This document shows positions 55,836 through 64,000 of a DNA stretch of 64,000 nt, in pieces. Source of the DNA: Mycobacterium sp. ITM-2016-00317 (lineage in GTDB: Bacteria; Actinomycetota; Actinomycetes; Mycobacteriales; Mycobacteriaceae); contig NZ_CP134399.1 in NCBI RefSeq assembly GCF_002968295.1, forward strand, positions 2,790,001 through 2,854,000, written 5' to 3'. The position numbers and the translations under genes are program-made. Positions within the stretch are counted from its first letter, which is position 1. Every line of letters begins with the position of its first letter. The notes beneath the pieces were generated by a model. The model saw only the letters and a list, made by a program, of their open reading frames with translations. It ran no database searches and was not told the DNA's origin.

Positions 55836-57656
55836 CTAACTCTCAAGCCGTTCCGAGAGCTCCATCCAGCGCGACTCCAGTTCGGCCACCTGCTTCTCCA
55901 GGTCCCGCACCTCGGCGGTGAGCCGGCCGAGGCCGACGTGGTCGGACTGGTCGTGCGCGGCCATCTCGCCGTGCTTGGCGGTGATGCGGTCGGCCAGCTT
56001 GGCCAGCGACCGGTCGATCGACGAGATCTCCTTCTCCACGTTGCGCAGTTCGGCGCCGGACAGCCCCTCGGCGACAGCTTCTTTCGCACGGGGTGCCGAG
56101 CTTTCCGGCTGTGCCGCCGCGAGCCGGAGGTACTCGTCGATGCCGCCGGGCAGATGCCGGAGCCGGCCGTCGAGGATCGCGTACTGCTGGTCGGTGATGC
56201 GCTCGAGCAGGTATCGGTCGTGGGAGACCACGATCAGTGTGCCCGGCCACGAGTCGAGCAGATCCTCGGTCGCCGTGAGCATGTCGGTGTCGACGTCGTT
56301 GGTCGGCTCGTCGAGCACCAGCACATTCGGCTCCGACAGCAGCACCAGCATCAACTGCAGCCGGCGGCGCTGACCGCCGGACAGTTCGCCGACCCGCGCG
56401 GACAGATGCTCTCGCGCGAAACCCAGCCGCTCGAGCAACTGCGCGGGCGTCACGTCCTTGCCGTCGATCTGGTAGGTCGTCTGCAGGCGGGCCAGCACTT
56501 CGCGCACCATGTCGCCGGCCAGGGGATCCAGCTCCCGGGATTCCTGGTCCAGCACAGCCAATTGCACCGTCTTGCCGCGCTTGACCCGGCCCGCGGTCGG
56601 CGTCACCGTGCCCGCGATCAGGCCGAGCAGCGTGGACTTCCCGGCGCCGTTGGCGCCCAGGATGCCGGTGCGTTCACCGGGGGCGATCCGCCACTCGACG
56701 TCGCGCAACACCTCCCGGTCCGCGGAGCCGTCGGCGCCTGCCGGGTAGCTCACCGACACGTCGAGCAGGTCGATGACGTCCTTGCCCAGCCGGGCCATCG
56801 CCGCGCGGGACAGCTCCACGCTGTTGCGCAGCGGCGGGACATCCGAGATCAGCGCGTTGGCGGCGTCGATCCGGAACTTGGGCTTCGACGTCCGCGCAGG
56901 CGGGCCGCGGCGCAGCCAGGCCAGCTCCTTGCGCATCAGGTTCTGTCGCTTGGCCTCCACGGCCGCGGCCTGGCGGTCACGTTCCACGCGCTGCAACACA
57001 TACGCGGCGTAACCGCCCTCGAACGGCTCCACGATGCTGCCCTGCCCGCGCCCGGAACCGGGGGGATGGACCTCCCACGTGGTGTTGGCCACCTCGTCGA
57101 GGAACCACCGGTCGTGGGTGACCACCAGCAGCCCGCCCGATCCGCGGGCCCACCGCTGCTTGAGATGCGCGGCCAGCCAGGTGATTCCCTGGATGTCGAG
57201 GTGGTTGGTGGGCTCGTCGAGTGCGATGACGTCCCAGTCGTCGATCAGCAGCGCAGCCAGCTGCACGCGGCGGCGCTGACCGCCCGACAAGGTTCCGACC
57301 ACGGCGTCGAACGGGATGTCGGCGACCAGACCGCCGATCACGTCACGGACCCTCGATACACCGGCCCACACGTGGTCGGGTTGGTCACCGACCAGCGACC
57401 AACCCACGGTGCGCTCGCGGTCCAGCGTGTCGGCCTGGTCCAGCGATCCGACCCGCAGACCGCCACGGCGCGTCACCCGCCCCCCGTGCGGTGCGACGCG
57501 TCCGGTCAGCAGGCCCAGCAGGGTGGATTTGCCGTCGCCGTTGCGGCCGACGATGCCGATGCGGTCGCCTTCGCTCACTCCGACGGTCACCGAATCGAAG
57601 ACCACCCCGGTGGGGTACTCCAGATGGAGGTTTTCGCCTCCGAGCAGGTGTGCCAT
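55836..57656 (-). CDS. ABC-F family ATPase (Uup-like)
   Basis: A 606-residue soluble protein with two ABC domains and no membrane part. Domain 1: Walker A GRNGDGKSTLLGL, signature LSGGQRRRVQLA, Walker B VIALDEPTNHLD. Domain 2: GANGAGKSTLLGL, LSGGQRRRLQLM, VLVLDEPTNDVD. A linker of about 80 residues between the domains (RVERDRQAAAVEAKRQ) and a C-terminal coiled coil (ELRNVEKEISSIDRSLAKL to VAELESRWMELSERL) match Uup, which binds branched DNA or ribosomes. ABC-F proteins rescue or protect ribosomes; antibiotic resistance cannot be inferred. It abuts the polytopic gene downstream. Confidence 0.92.
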   Translation of the reverse strand: MAHLLGGENLHLEYPTGVVFDSVTVGVSEGDRIGIVGRNGDGKSTLLGLLTGRVAPHGGRVTRRGGLRVGSLDQADTLDRERTVGWSLVGDQPDHVWAGVSRVRDVIGGLVADIPFDAVVGTLSGGQRRRVQLAALLIDDWDVIALDEPTNHLDIQGITWLAAHLKQRWARGSGGLLVVTHDRWFLDEVANTTWEVHPPGSGRGQGSIVEPFEGGYAAYVLQRVERDRQAAAVEAKRQNLMRKELAWLRRGPPARTSKPKFRIDAANALISDVPPLRNSVELSRAAMARLGKDVIDLLDVSVSYPAGADGSADREVLRDVEWRIAPGERTGILGANGAGKSTLLGLIAGTVTPTAGRVKRGKTVQLAVLDQESRELDPLAGDMVREVLARLQTTYQIDGKDVTPAQLLERLGFAREHLSARVGELSGGQRRRLQLMLVLLSEPNVLVLDEPTNDVDTDMLTATEDLLDSWPGTLIVVSHDRYLLERITDQQYAILDGRLRHLPGGIDEYLRLAAAQPESSAPRAKEAVAEGLSGAELRNVEKEISSIDRSLAKLADRITAKHGEMAAHDQSDHVGLGRLTAEVRDLEKQVAELESRWMELSERLES

Positions 57657-57794
57657 CGCCCGCCGACCTTAGTCGTTGGGCGACGGCGGCACCCAATCGG
57701 CGGGGCGCGCGATTAGCCGGGACCGGTCATCGGGGCTGTGCCATGATGTCGGCGGCAGTCGGGTTGAGCAGATACTCACAGTGGGGAGTGATAC

Positions 57795-60764
57795 GTGGTG
57801 GACCTCTCGGCGATCACCCGGCCGGTCGGACGGTTGGTCGCGACTGCCCAGAACGGGCTCGAGGTGTTGCGCTACGGCGGCTTGGAGACCGGCGCCGTGC
57901 CGTCGCCGTTCCAGGTCATCGAGAGCGTGCCGATGTACCGGCTGCGCCGCTACTTCCCGCCCGACAGCCGCCCGGGCAGCGCGCCCGTCGGACCTCCGGT
58001 GCTGATGGTCCATCCCATGATGATGTCGGCCGACATGTGGGACGTCACCCGCGACGAGGGCGCCGTCGGAATCCTGCACAAGGCCGGCATCGACCCGTGG
58101 GTCATCGACTTCGGCTCGCCCGACCAGGTCGAAGGCGGCATGCAGCGCAACCTCGCCGACCACGTGGTCGCGCTGAGCGAGGCCATCGACACCGTCAAGA
58201 CGGTGACCGGGCGCGACGTGCACCTGGCCGGCTACTCGCAGGGCGGGATGTTCGCGTATCAGACCGCGGCCTACCGCCGGGCGAAGGACCTGGCCAGCAT
58301 CGTGGCGTTCGGTTCGCCGGTCGACACGCTCGCGGCGCTGCCGATGAACCTGCCCGCCAGCCTGGCGCCCGTCGCCGCCGACTTCATGGCCGACCACGTG
58401 TTCAGCCGCATCGACATCCCGGGATGGCTGGCGCGCACCGGATTCCAGATGCTCGATCCGGTCAAGACGGCCCAGTCGCGACTGGACTTCCTGCGTCAGC
58501 TGCACGACCGCGAAGCGCTGCTGCCCCGTGAGCAGCAGCGGCGGTTCCTGGCCAACGACGGATGGATCGCGTGGTCGGGGCCGGCGATCTCCGAGCTGCT
58601 CAAGCAGTTCATCGCGCACAACCGGATGATGACCGGCGGCTTCTCCATCCACGGGGACCTGGTGACGCTGTCGGACATCGACTGCCCGGTGCTCGCCGTG
58701 ATCGGTGAGGTCGACGACATCGGCCAGCCCGCGTCCGTGCGAGGTATCAAGCGCGCCGCACCCCGGGCCGACGTGTACGAGTTCCTGATCCGGGCAGGCC
58801 ATTTCGGCCTGGTGGTGGGGTCGAAGGCCGCGACGCAGACCTGGCCTGCGGTGGCCGAGTGGGTGCGCTGGCTCGATGGCGGCGGCAGCATGCCCGAGGG
58901 CGTGACGCCGATGCCGGTGCAGCCGACCGAACCGAGCGAGCGCGGGGTGTCGCTGACCTCGAGGGTGACGCACAGCGCCACCGCGGCCACCGAGATGGCG
59001 TTCACCCTGGCCCGGTCCGCCGCCGACGCGTTCGTCGCGGCGAACAAGTCCGCGCGTGCCCTGGCCGTCGAAACCGCGCGCACGCTGCCGCGCCTGGCCC
59101 GTCTCGGCCAGGTCAACGACCACACCCGTATCTCGCTGGGCCGCATCATGACCGAGCAGGCACGGGACATGCCCCACGGTGAGGCGCTGCTGTTCGACGG
59201 CCGGGTGCACACCTACGAGGCCGTCGACCGGCGCATCAACAACGTGGTGCGCGGCCTGATCGGGGTCGGCGTGCGCCAGGGCGTGCGCGTCGCGGTCCTG
59301 ATGGAGACCCGGCCCAGCGCGCTGGTGGCGATCGCGGCACTGTCCCGGCTCGGCGCGGTGGCGGTGCTGATGCCGCCCGACGCGGACTTCGCCGAAGCCG
59401 CGCGGCTCGGCGCGGTGACCGAGATCATCGCCGATCCGACCAATCTCGAAGTGGCACGCAGACTCGGCATGCGGGTGCTGGTGCTCGGCGGCGGCGAGTC
59501 CCGAGACCTCGACCTGGCCGCCGACGACGACGTCGTCGACATGGAGAAGATCGACCCCGACCAGGTGAACCTGCCGGGCTGGTACCGGCCCAATCCCGGG
59601 CTGGCCCGCGACCTCGCCTTCATCGGCTTCAGCACCGTCAGCGGCAGCCTGGTGGCGCGTCAGATCACCAACTACCGCTGGGCGCTGTCGGCGTTCGGGA
59701 CGGCGTCGGCGGCCAACCTCAGCCGCAGCGACACCGTGTACTGCCTTACCCCGCTGCACCACCAGTCGGGGCTGCTGGTCAGCCTCGGCGGTGCGGTCGT
59801 CGGCGGTGCCCGCGTCGCGCTGTCGCGGGAGCTGCGTCCGGCCCGCTTCATGCAGGAGATCAGGCAGTACGGCGTGACGGTGGTCTCCTATACCTGGACG
59901 ATGCTGCGGGAGGTCATCGACGACCCCGCGTTCTCGCTGCACGGAAGCCATCCGGTCCGGCTGTTCATCGGCTCGGGTATGCCGGCCGGGCTGTGGACCC
60001 GGGTGGTCGAGGTGTTCGAGCCGGCCAACGTGGTGGAGTTCTTCGCCACCACCGACGGTCAGGCCGTGCTGGCCAACGTCAAGGGCGCCAAGATCGGCAG
60101 CAAGGGCAGGCCGCTGCCCGGTGGCGGCGAGATCGCGCTGGCCGCCTACGACCCCGTCGACGACGTGATCCTCGAAGACGAGCAGGGCTTCGTGCGCCGC
60201 GCCGAGGTCGGGGAGGTGGGCGTGCTGCTCGCCCACCCGCGCGGACCGGTGGACCCGCTGGCGTCGGTGAAGCGCGGTGTGTTCGCCCCCGCCGACACGT
60301 GGGTGTCCACCGAGTACCTCTTCCGCCGGGACGAGGACGGCGATTACTGGCTGGTCGACAACCGCGCCTCGGTGATCTGCACCCCCCGCGGGCCGGTGTT
60401 CGCGGCAACGGTCAACGACGCCGTCGGGCGGCTCGGCGCCGTCGACATGGCGGTCACCTACGGGGTGGAGGTGAACGGGCAGACGCGGGCGGTCACCGCG
60501 CTGGCGTTGTGTCCCGGCGGGAGCATCCCGTCGGCGGATCTCTCCGAAGCGCTGGGCGACCTGCCCGTCGGTCACGCGCCCGACATCGTGCACGTCGTCT
60601 CCGACATGACGTTGACCGCGACGTTCCGTCCGTTGGCCGGTCCGTGGGAGAAACAGGGGATTCCGAAGGCCTCCCGTAACGCCTGGTACCTGGACGCCGA
60701 TAGCAGTCGGTACAAGCGGTTGACCGCTGCCGTGCGCAGCGAGCTCGCGGGTGGTCAGCAGTGA
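57795..60764 (+). CDS. Fused alpha/beta-hydrolase / acyl-CoA synthetase-like protein (Rv1683 type)
   Basis: A 989-residue fusion. Residues 50-370 are an alpha/beta-hydrolase of the PHA-synthase/lipase group (LMVHPMMMSADMWD, nucleophile HLAGYSQGGMFAY, GEVDDIG, and IRAGHFGLVVG with the His). Residues 440-985 are an ANL adenylation domain (LLFDGRVHTYEAVDRRIN, FATTDGQAV, GSKGRPLPGGGEI, WLVDNRASVI). The usual TSGTTG-PKG loop is replaced by GFSTVSGSLVARQ, so ATP handling may be altered. The M. tuberculosis homologue was linked to triacylglycerol metabolism and lipid droplets. GTG 57795 follows GGGGAG. Confidence 0.93.
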   Translation: MVDLSAITRPVGRLVATAQNGLEVLRYGGLETGAVPSPFQVIESVPMYRLRRYFPPDSRPGSAPVGPPVLMVHPMMMSADMWDVTRDEGAVGILHKAGIDPWVIDFGSPDQVEGGMQRNLADHVVALSEAIDTVKTVTGRDVHLAGYSQGGMFAYQTAAYRRAKDLASIVAFGSPVDTLAALPMNLPASLAPVAADFMADHVFSRIDIPGWLARTGFQMLDPVKTAQSRLDFLRQLHDREALLPREQQRRFLANDGWIAWSGPAISELLKQFIAHNRMMTGGFSIHGDLVTLSDIDCPVLAVIGEVDDIGQPASVRGIKRAAPRADVYEFLIRAGHFGLVVGSKAATQTWPAVAEWVRWLDGGGSMPEGVTPMPVQPTEPSERGVSLTSRVTHSATAATEMAFTLARSAADAFVAANKSARALAVETARTLPRLARLGQVNDHTRISLGRIMTEQARDMPHGEALLFDGRVHTYEAVDRRINNVVRGLIGVGVRQGVRVAVLMETRPSALVAIAALSRLGAVAVLMPPDADFAEAARLGAVTEIIADPTNLEVARRLGMRVLVLGGGESRDLDLAADDDVVDMEKIDPDQVNLPGWYRPNPGLARDLAFIGFSTVSGSLVARQITNYRWALSAFGTASAANLSRSDTVYCLTPLHHQSGLLVSLGGAVVGGARVALSRELRPARFMQEIRQYGVTVVSYTWTMLREVIDDPAFSLHGSHPVRLFIGSGMPAGLWTRVVEVFEPANVVEFFATTDGQAVLANVKGAKIGSKGRPLPGGGEIALAAYDPVDDVILEDEQGFVRRAEVGEVGVLLAHPRGPVDPLASVKRGVFAPADTWVSTEYLFRRDEDGDYWLVDNRASVICTPRGPVFAATVNDAVGRLGAVDMAVTYGVEVNGQTRAVTALALCPGGSIPSADLSEALGDLPVGHAPDIVHVVSDMTLTATFRPLAGPWEKQGIPKASRNAWYLDADSSRYKRLTAAVRSELAGGQQ

Positions 60765-60817
60765 TGCCCGCTCCGGTACGCGCTGTTAGGCTCGCCGGGG
60801 CGACTACGGAGGTTGGG

Positions 60818-61345
60818 ATGACGCAGGACAAGATGACCAGATCGTCGCTGCACCGTGCGTTCACCGGTGCCTTCGTCGGGACCGCGCTGGCGTTCGGGCT
60901 GGTCATGGGTGTCGCTCCGGTCGCTTCGGCGCAGCCGACGACCAAAGCCGAAGAGCCGCCCGCGCCCCGGATCTCGCCCGACCAGGTGCTGATGATGATC
61001 TCGCAGGAGTATCAGACCGGCCGCGGTGGTGGCCAGGTGTCCAAGCTCATCGAACAGGTGATGACCCTGCGGTCCCGCGGTATCCGCCCGTCGATCGCCA
61101 ACACCCAGGCCCTGGCCGCCGGCCTCGACGCGCGGCCGAATCAGGGCCCGCTGATCGAAGCGCTGAAATCCACACTGACGTATCAGCGCAAGGCGCTCGC
61201 GCAGTCGCAGGGCGCCCAGCAGCAGGCGCCGGCCGCGCCGGGACCGCAGACCGGCATGGGCCCGAGCGGTCCGTCCTGGGCGCCCGGCCAGGGCAACCCG
61301 ATGCTGCAGGACGGCGACACGATCTTCCCGATGCCGGGTCGCTGA
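60818..61345 (+). CDS. Small secreted protein, Gln/Pro-rich tail
   Basis: A 175-residue exported protein from ATG 60818, fixed by GGAGG (60808-60812). TAGGCT at 60787-60792 may be its -10. The signal peptide (FTGAFVGTALAFGLVMGVAP) is cleaved near ASAQPTT. The mature part has a helical domain (ISPDQVLMMISQEYQTGRGG to LIEALKSTLTYQRKAL) and a Gln/Pro/Gly-rich end. I do not know its function. It directly follows the Rv1683-type gene and precedes the Trm112 gene by 4 bases. Confidence 0.8.
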   Translation: MTQDKMTRSSLHRAFTGAFVGTALAFGLVMGVAPVASAQPTTKAEEPPAPRISPDQVLMMISQEYQTGRGGGQVSKLIEQVMTLRSRGIRPSIANTQALAAGLDARPNQGPLIEALKSTLTYQRKALAQSQGAQQQAPAAPGPQTGMGPSGPSWAPGQGNPMLQDGDTIFPMPGR

Positions 61346-61349
61346 CCCG

Positions 61350-61556
61350 ATGGCTCTCGACGACACGCTCAAGGCGATCCTGGTCTGCCCGCAGGACCGC
61401 GGACCGCTGGTCTTCACCGCCGACGCGCTGTACAACCCCCGGTTGCGGCGCAAGTACCGCATCGACGACGGAATCCCGGTGCTGCTCGTCGACGAGGCCG
61501 TGACGGTCGACGACGACGAGCATCAGCGCTTGATGTCGGCCGCCGAACAGGCGTAG
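61350..61556 (+). CDS. Trm112-family small protein
   Basis: A 68-residue Trm112/UPF0434 protein (Rv1684 position). [16 protein letters not shown] and [19 protein letters not shown] are the family blocks. The first zinc knuckle keeps only one Cys (CPQDRGPL instead of CPxCxGPL), so zinc binding is unlikely. In eukaryotes and archaea Trm112 activates methyltransferases; bacterial roles are unclear. ATG 61350 lies 4 bases after the previous stop, and mpg follows after 17 bases. Confidence 0.88.
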   Translation: MALDDTLKAILVCPQDRGPLVFTADALYNPRLRRKYRIDDGIPVLLVDEAVTVDDDEHQRLMSAAEQA

Positions 61557-61573
61557 GCCGGTCCTGGTCGTCG

Positions 61574-62185
61574 GTGCCCCGAGCTGATCTGGACGTCGAT
61601 CCCCTCACCGCCGCGCGGTTGCTGCTGGGTTCACGGCTCACCGGCCGTGGTGTCACCGCGACGATCGTCGAGGTGGAGGCGTACGGCGGACCCGCCGACG
61701 GGCCCTGGCCGGATCCCGCGGCGCACTCGTTCCGCGGGCCCGGACTGCGTAACTCGGTGATGTTCGGCCCGCCCGGCCGGCTCTACACCTACCGCAGCCA
61801 CGGCATCCACGTCTGTGCGAACGTCGTGTGCGCCGCCGACGGCGTCGCCGCCGCGGTGCTGCTGCGTGCGGCGGAGATCGACACCGGTCACGACCGGGCC
61901 TGGGCGCGTCGCGGCACGTCGGTGCGTGAGGTCGCACTCGCGCGGGGGCCCGGCAACCTGTGTTCGGCCCTCGGGATCACCATGGACGACAACGGGATCG
62001 ACCTGTTCGATCCGCACGCCCCGGTCCGGCTGGAGCTGAGTGAGCTGCGGGTCGGCCAGACCGGACCGCGGGTCGGGGTGAGCAAGGCGGCCGATCGGCC
62101 GTGGCGGATGTGGCTCCCGGACCACCCCGAGGTGTCGGCGTACCGGCGCAGTCCGCGGGCACCGGTGCCGGGCGGAAGCGACTAG
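61574..62185 (+). CDS. mpg: 3-methyladenine DNA glycosylase (AAG/MPG type)
   Basis: A 203-residue monofunctional glycosylase that removes alkylated purines. [24 protein letters not shown] contains the catalytic Glu (EVEAY) with the expected spacing; [16 protein letters not shown] is the intercalating-Tyr region, and [17 protein letters not shown] and [14 protein letters not shown] close the family. GTG 61574 gives a start like Rv1688. It sits 18 bases before tyrS and likely shares its transcript. No PafBC-type promoter is visible in front of it. Confidence 0.95.
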   Translation: MPRADLDVDPLTAARLLLGSRLTGRGVTATIVEVEAYGGPADGPWPDPAAHSFRGPGLRNSVMFGPPGRLYTYRSHGIHVCANVVCAADGVAAAVLLRAAEIDTGHDRAWARRGTSVREVALARGPGNLCSALGITMDDNGIDLFDPHAPVRLELSELRVGQTGPRVGVSKAADRPWRMWLPDHPEVSAYRRSPRAPVPGGSD

Positions 62186-62203
62186 TACGGGAAGATCGAC
62201 CAG

Positions 62204-63489
62204 GTGAGCGTTACGAGCACCTCGAAGATCCTCGATGAGTTGGACTGGCGCGGACTGATCGCCCAGTCCACCGACCGCGAAGCCCTCGCCGAAGCCCTGG
62301 CCGAAGGGCCGGTCACGGTGTATTCCGGTTTCGACCCCACGGCGCCGAGCCTGCACGCCGGTCATCTGATCCCGCTGCTCACGCTGCGGCGCTTCCAGCA
62401 GGCCGGACATCGTCCGATCGTGCTCGCCGGCGGAGCGACCGGGATGATCGGCGACCCGCGGGAGGTGGGGGAGCGCACCCTGAACACCGCCGACACCGTC
62501 GCGGACTGGGCCGACCGGATCCGCGGTCAGCTCGAACGGTTCGTCGAGTTCGACGATTCCCCGACCGGCGCCGTCGTCGCGAACAACCTGTCCTGGACGA
62601 GCGAACTCTCGGCGATCGAGTTCCTGCGTGACGTCGGCAAATTCTTCTCGGTGAATGTGATGTTGGACCGGGATACCGTGCGCCGCAGGCTCGAAGGCGA
62701 GGGCATCTCCTACACCGAGTTCAGCTACATGCTGTTGCAGGCCAACGACTACGTGGAACTGCACCAGCGCTACGGCTGCACACTGCAGGTCGGTGGATCC
62801 GACCAGTGGGGCAACATCATCGCCGGCGTGCGGCTGGTCCGGCAGAAGGCGGGCGCCGCGGTCCATGCGCTGACCACGCCGCTGGTGACCGACTCCGAGG
62901 GCAAGAAGTTCGGCAAGTCCACCGGCGGGGGCAGTCTCTGGCTGGACCCGGAGATGACCAGCCCCTATGCCTGGTACCAGTACTTCGTCAACACCGCCGA
63001 CGCCGATGTCGTGTCCTACCTGCGGTGGTTCACCTTCCTCGACGCCGACGAACTGCGCGAGCTCGAGCAGGCGACCGAAGAACGCCCGCACGAAAGGGCC
63101 GCCCAGCGCCGGCTGGCCCGGGAACTCACCAATCTCGTGCACGGCGAGGCCGCCACGCTCGCGGTCGAGCACGCGAGCCAGGCGTTGTTCGGCCGCGCGG
63201 AACTGTCCGAACTCGACGAACCCACGCTGGCCGCGGCGTTGAGAGAGGCGTCGGTTGCCCCCTCGAGGCCGGCGGACCCGATGCGATCACGGATCTCCTT
63301 GTGGCGAGCGGACTCTGCGCGAGCAAGGGAGCCGCCCGCCGCACCATCGCCGAAGGCGGGGTGTCGGTCAACAACGTGAGGGTCACCACAGAGGACTGGT
63401 CGCCGCAGCCGTCGGACTTTCTGCACGGCAAGTGGCTGGTGCTGCGCCGCGGCAAGCGCAACATCGCCGGAATAGAGCGAATGGCGTGA
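62204..63489 (+). CDS. tyrS: Tyrosyl-tRNA synthetase, one-base frameshift
   Basis: A class I synthetase. The first frame (391 residues) has the HIGH loop in [29 protein letters not shown], the Tyr site [11 protein letters not shown] and [11 protein letters not shown], and the KMSKS loop KFGKS. At about 63258-63264 the frame shifts and runs into a false tail of about 32 residues. In the next frame the S4 tRNA-binding domain follows ([42 protein letters not shown]). The 1286-base span plus one base gives 428 residues, the normal size. The missing base is in a short C-run (GCCCCCTC). The gene is directly upstream of the rrnB operon. Confidence 0.95.
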
Positions 63490-63633
63490 ATGGCGCGGTG
63501 AATTCCCAGGTCAAGCTCATCGATGCGGCGGGAACACGTCGGGACTCTGCGTTGTTGAAGCTGATCGGGTCGCCCGGCAGCCACGCCGGCCGCAGTGGGA
63601 CGCGCACCTCGAAAACGCGCTCTACCAGCGGAT

Positions 63634-63663
63634 TTGACTCCTGAGTTATCCCTGACGTAACTT
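63634..63663 (+). promoter_or_regulatory. rrnB ribosomal RNA promoter
   Basis: TTGACT (63634-63639), 18-base spacer, TAACTT (63658-63663). This is the only convincing SigA promoter in the 480-base gap between tyrS and 16S rRNA, fitting reports that rrnB of fast growers has a single promoter. Transcription would start near 63670, about 300 bases before mature 16S. The first 140 bases of the gap (63490-63630) show no other feature. Confidence 0.7.
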
Positions 63664-63669
63664 ATCGAA

Positions 63670-63972
63670 GTCGCCGCGACACGGGCCAAAAACCCGGAGA
63701 GCGCGGCGCCACTCCAGAGGGAAGTCCGCTAACGCGGATGTCCTCTTCTGTCCGAACGAGGGTCACGGCTTTTAAGCCGGGGTTCTTGCGCGGCCGGTCT
63801 GGGGCGTGTTGTTTGAGAACTCAATAGTGTGTTTGGTGGTTTTTGTTTGTTGTTTTTGGTTCACCTCTTTTTCCCGTTTAGGGGTGGGCTGTTTTTTGAT
63901 GCCAGTTTTGGTGTCTTGTTTGATGATCGGATTTCTCTGATTGTGAATTCTGCCTTGCCTTTGGGTGAGGGG
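63670..63972 (+). ncRNA. rRNA operon leader with antitermination (boxA) region
   Basis: This is the transcribed leader of rrnB. TGTTGTTTGAGAACTCAATAG (63807-63827) is the hallmark mycobacterial leader element containing boxA, which recruits Nus factors to prevent early termination; GTGTGTTTGG directly after it corresponds to boxC. The rest is T-rich, unlike the surrounding GC-rich DNA. It includes TTCACCTCTTTTTCCC and GGGTGAGGGG, which probably take part in processing stems around 16S. No coding frame is credible here. Confidence 0.8.
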
Positions 63973-64000
63973 TTTTTGTTTGGAGAGTTTGATTCTGGCT
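63973..64000 (+). rRNA. rrs: 16S rRNA, first 28 bases (partial)
   Basis: TTTTTGTTTGGAGAGTTTGA is the 5' end of mycobacterial 16S rRNA, followed by TTCTGGCT before the window ends. The usual mycobacterial sequence continues TCCTGGCT, so one base (T at 63992 for C, E. coli position about 18) differs. The location after tyrS identifies the operon as rrnB. Confidence 0.95.

Noticed and set aside
57669..60593. Minus-strand frame of 974 codons opposite the Rv1683 homologue
   Set aside because: The plus strand encodes a clear two-domain enzyme; the antisense frame shows no motif and has shadow-type composition.
63490..63644. Small frame after tyrS ([11 protein letters not shown])
   Set aside because: It overlaps the rrnB promoter and has no ribosome binding site or family features.

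Overview
The window is a high-GC actinobacterial chromosome segment from a fast-growing mycobacterium (Mycolicibacterium type). Gene order follows the M. tuberculosis stretch from polA to tyrS (about Rv1629-Rv1689): polA, rpsA, coaE, a DUF402 gene, uvrB, an MFS exporter, the cAMP-binding universal stress protein, an MBL hydrolase, uvrA, lysX, infC-rpmI-rplT-tsnR, an adenylate cyclase with a rhomboid-like gene, pheST, argCJBDFRGH, an Rv1683-type lipase/acyl-CoA synthetase, mpg and tyrS. A 16S rRNA operon begins directly after tyrS. That is the known rrnB site of fast growers, which slow growers lack.

Layout. 1-7.8 kb: end of polA, a thioesterase, a PrsW-like protease, rpsA, a zinc-chaperone (AztD-like) lipoprotein behind a Zur-type box, coaE, a small secreted protein and a DUF402 gene. 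7.8-16.5 kb: uvrB with a PafBC-type DNA-damage promoter, an MFS exporter, tRNA-Cys, then accessory genes (MarR/epimerase pair, TetR plus paired SMR efflux genes, a cutinase-like protein, a Pro/Ala-rich secreted protein). 16.5-25.1 kb: USP, class I aldolase, MBL hydrolase, uvrA (PafBC promoter), GNAT, a winged-helix glycosylase-like protein and an esterase. 25.2-31.3 kb: lysX with a DUF1844 gene, diverging from the infC ribosomal operon. 31.4-37.6 kb: a PE-PPE-domain hydrolase, YqeY, an MpaB-oxygenase/acyl-CoA dehydrogenase operon, adenylate cyclase and rhomboid-like protein. 37.7-44.4 kb: pheST and a large cyclase-ATPase regulator. 44.5-52.9 kb: the arginine operon behind an ArgR palindrome. 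52.9-64 kb: a four-gene membrane cassette, an ABC-F protein, the Rv1683 homologue, a small secreted protein, Trm112, mpg, tyrS, then the rrnB promoter, leader and first bases of 16S rRNA.

Five genes (DUF402, MBL hydrolase, uvrA, pheT, tyrS) carry apparent single-base frameshifts. For uvrA, pheT, tyrS and the MBL gene, adding exactly one base restores a full-length family protein. Three of these are housekeeping or repair genes and the indels sit in GC-rich strings, so consensus errors are the first explanation, but the sequence alone cannot prove this.

Many genes have a TANNNT-type -10 element 6-8 bases before an ATG or GTG, with no Shine-Dalgarno sequence. This is the leaderless pattern common in mycobacteria, and it decided several start choices. 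I see no CRISPR array, insertion sequence or prophage. The least described items are the four-gene membrane cassette after argH, the orphan Zur/AztD unit and the cyclase-ATPase protein with altered catalytic residues.
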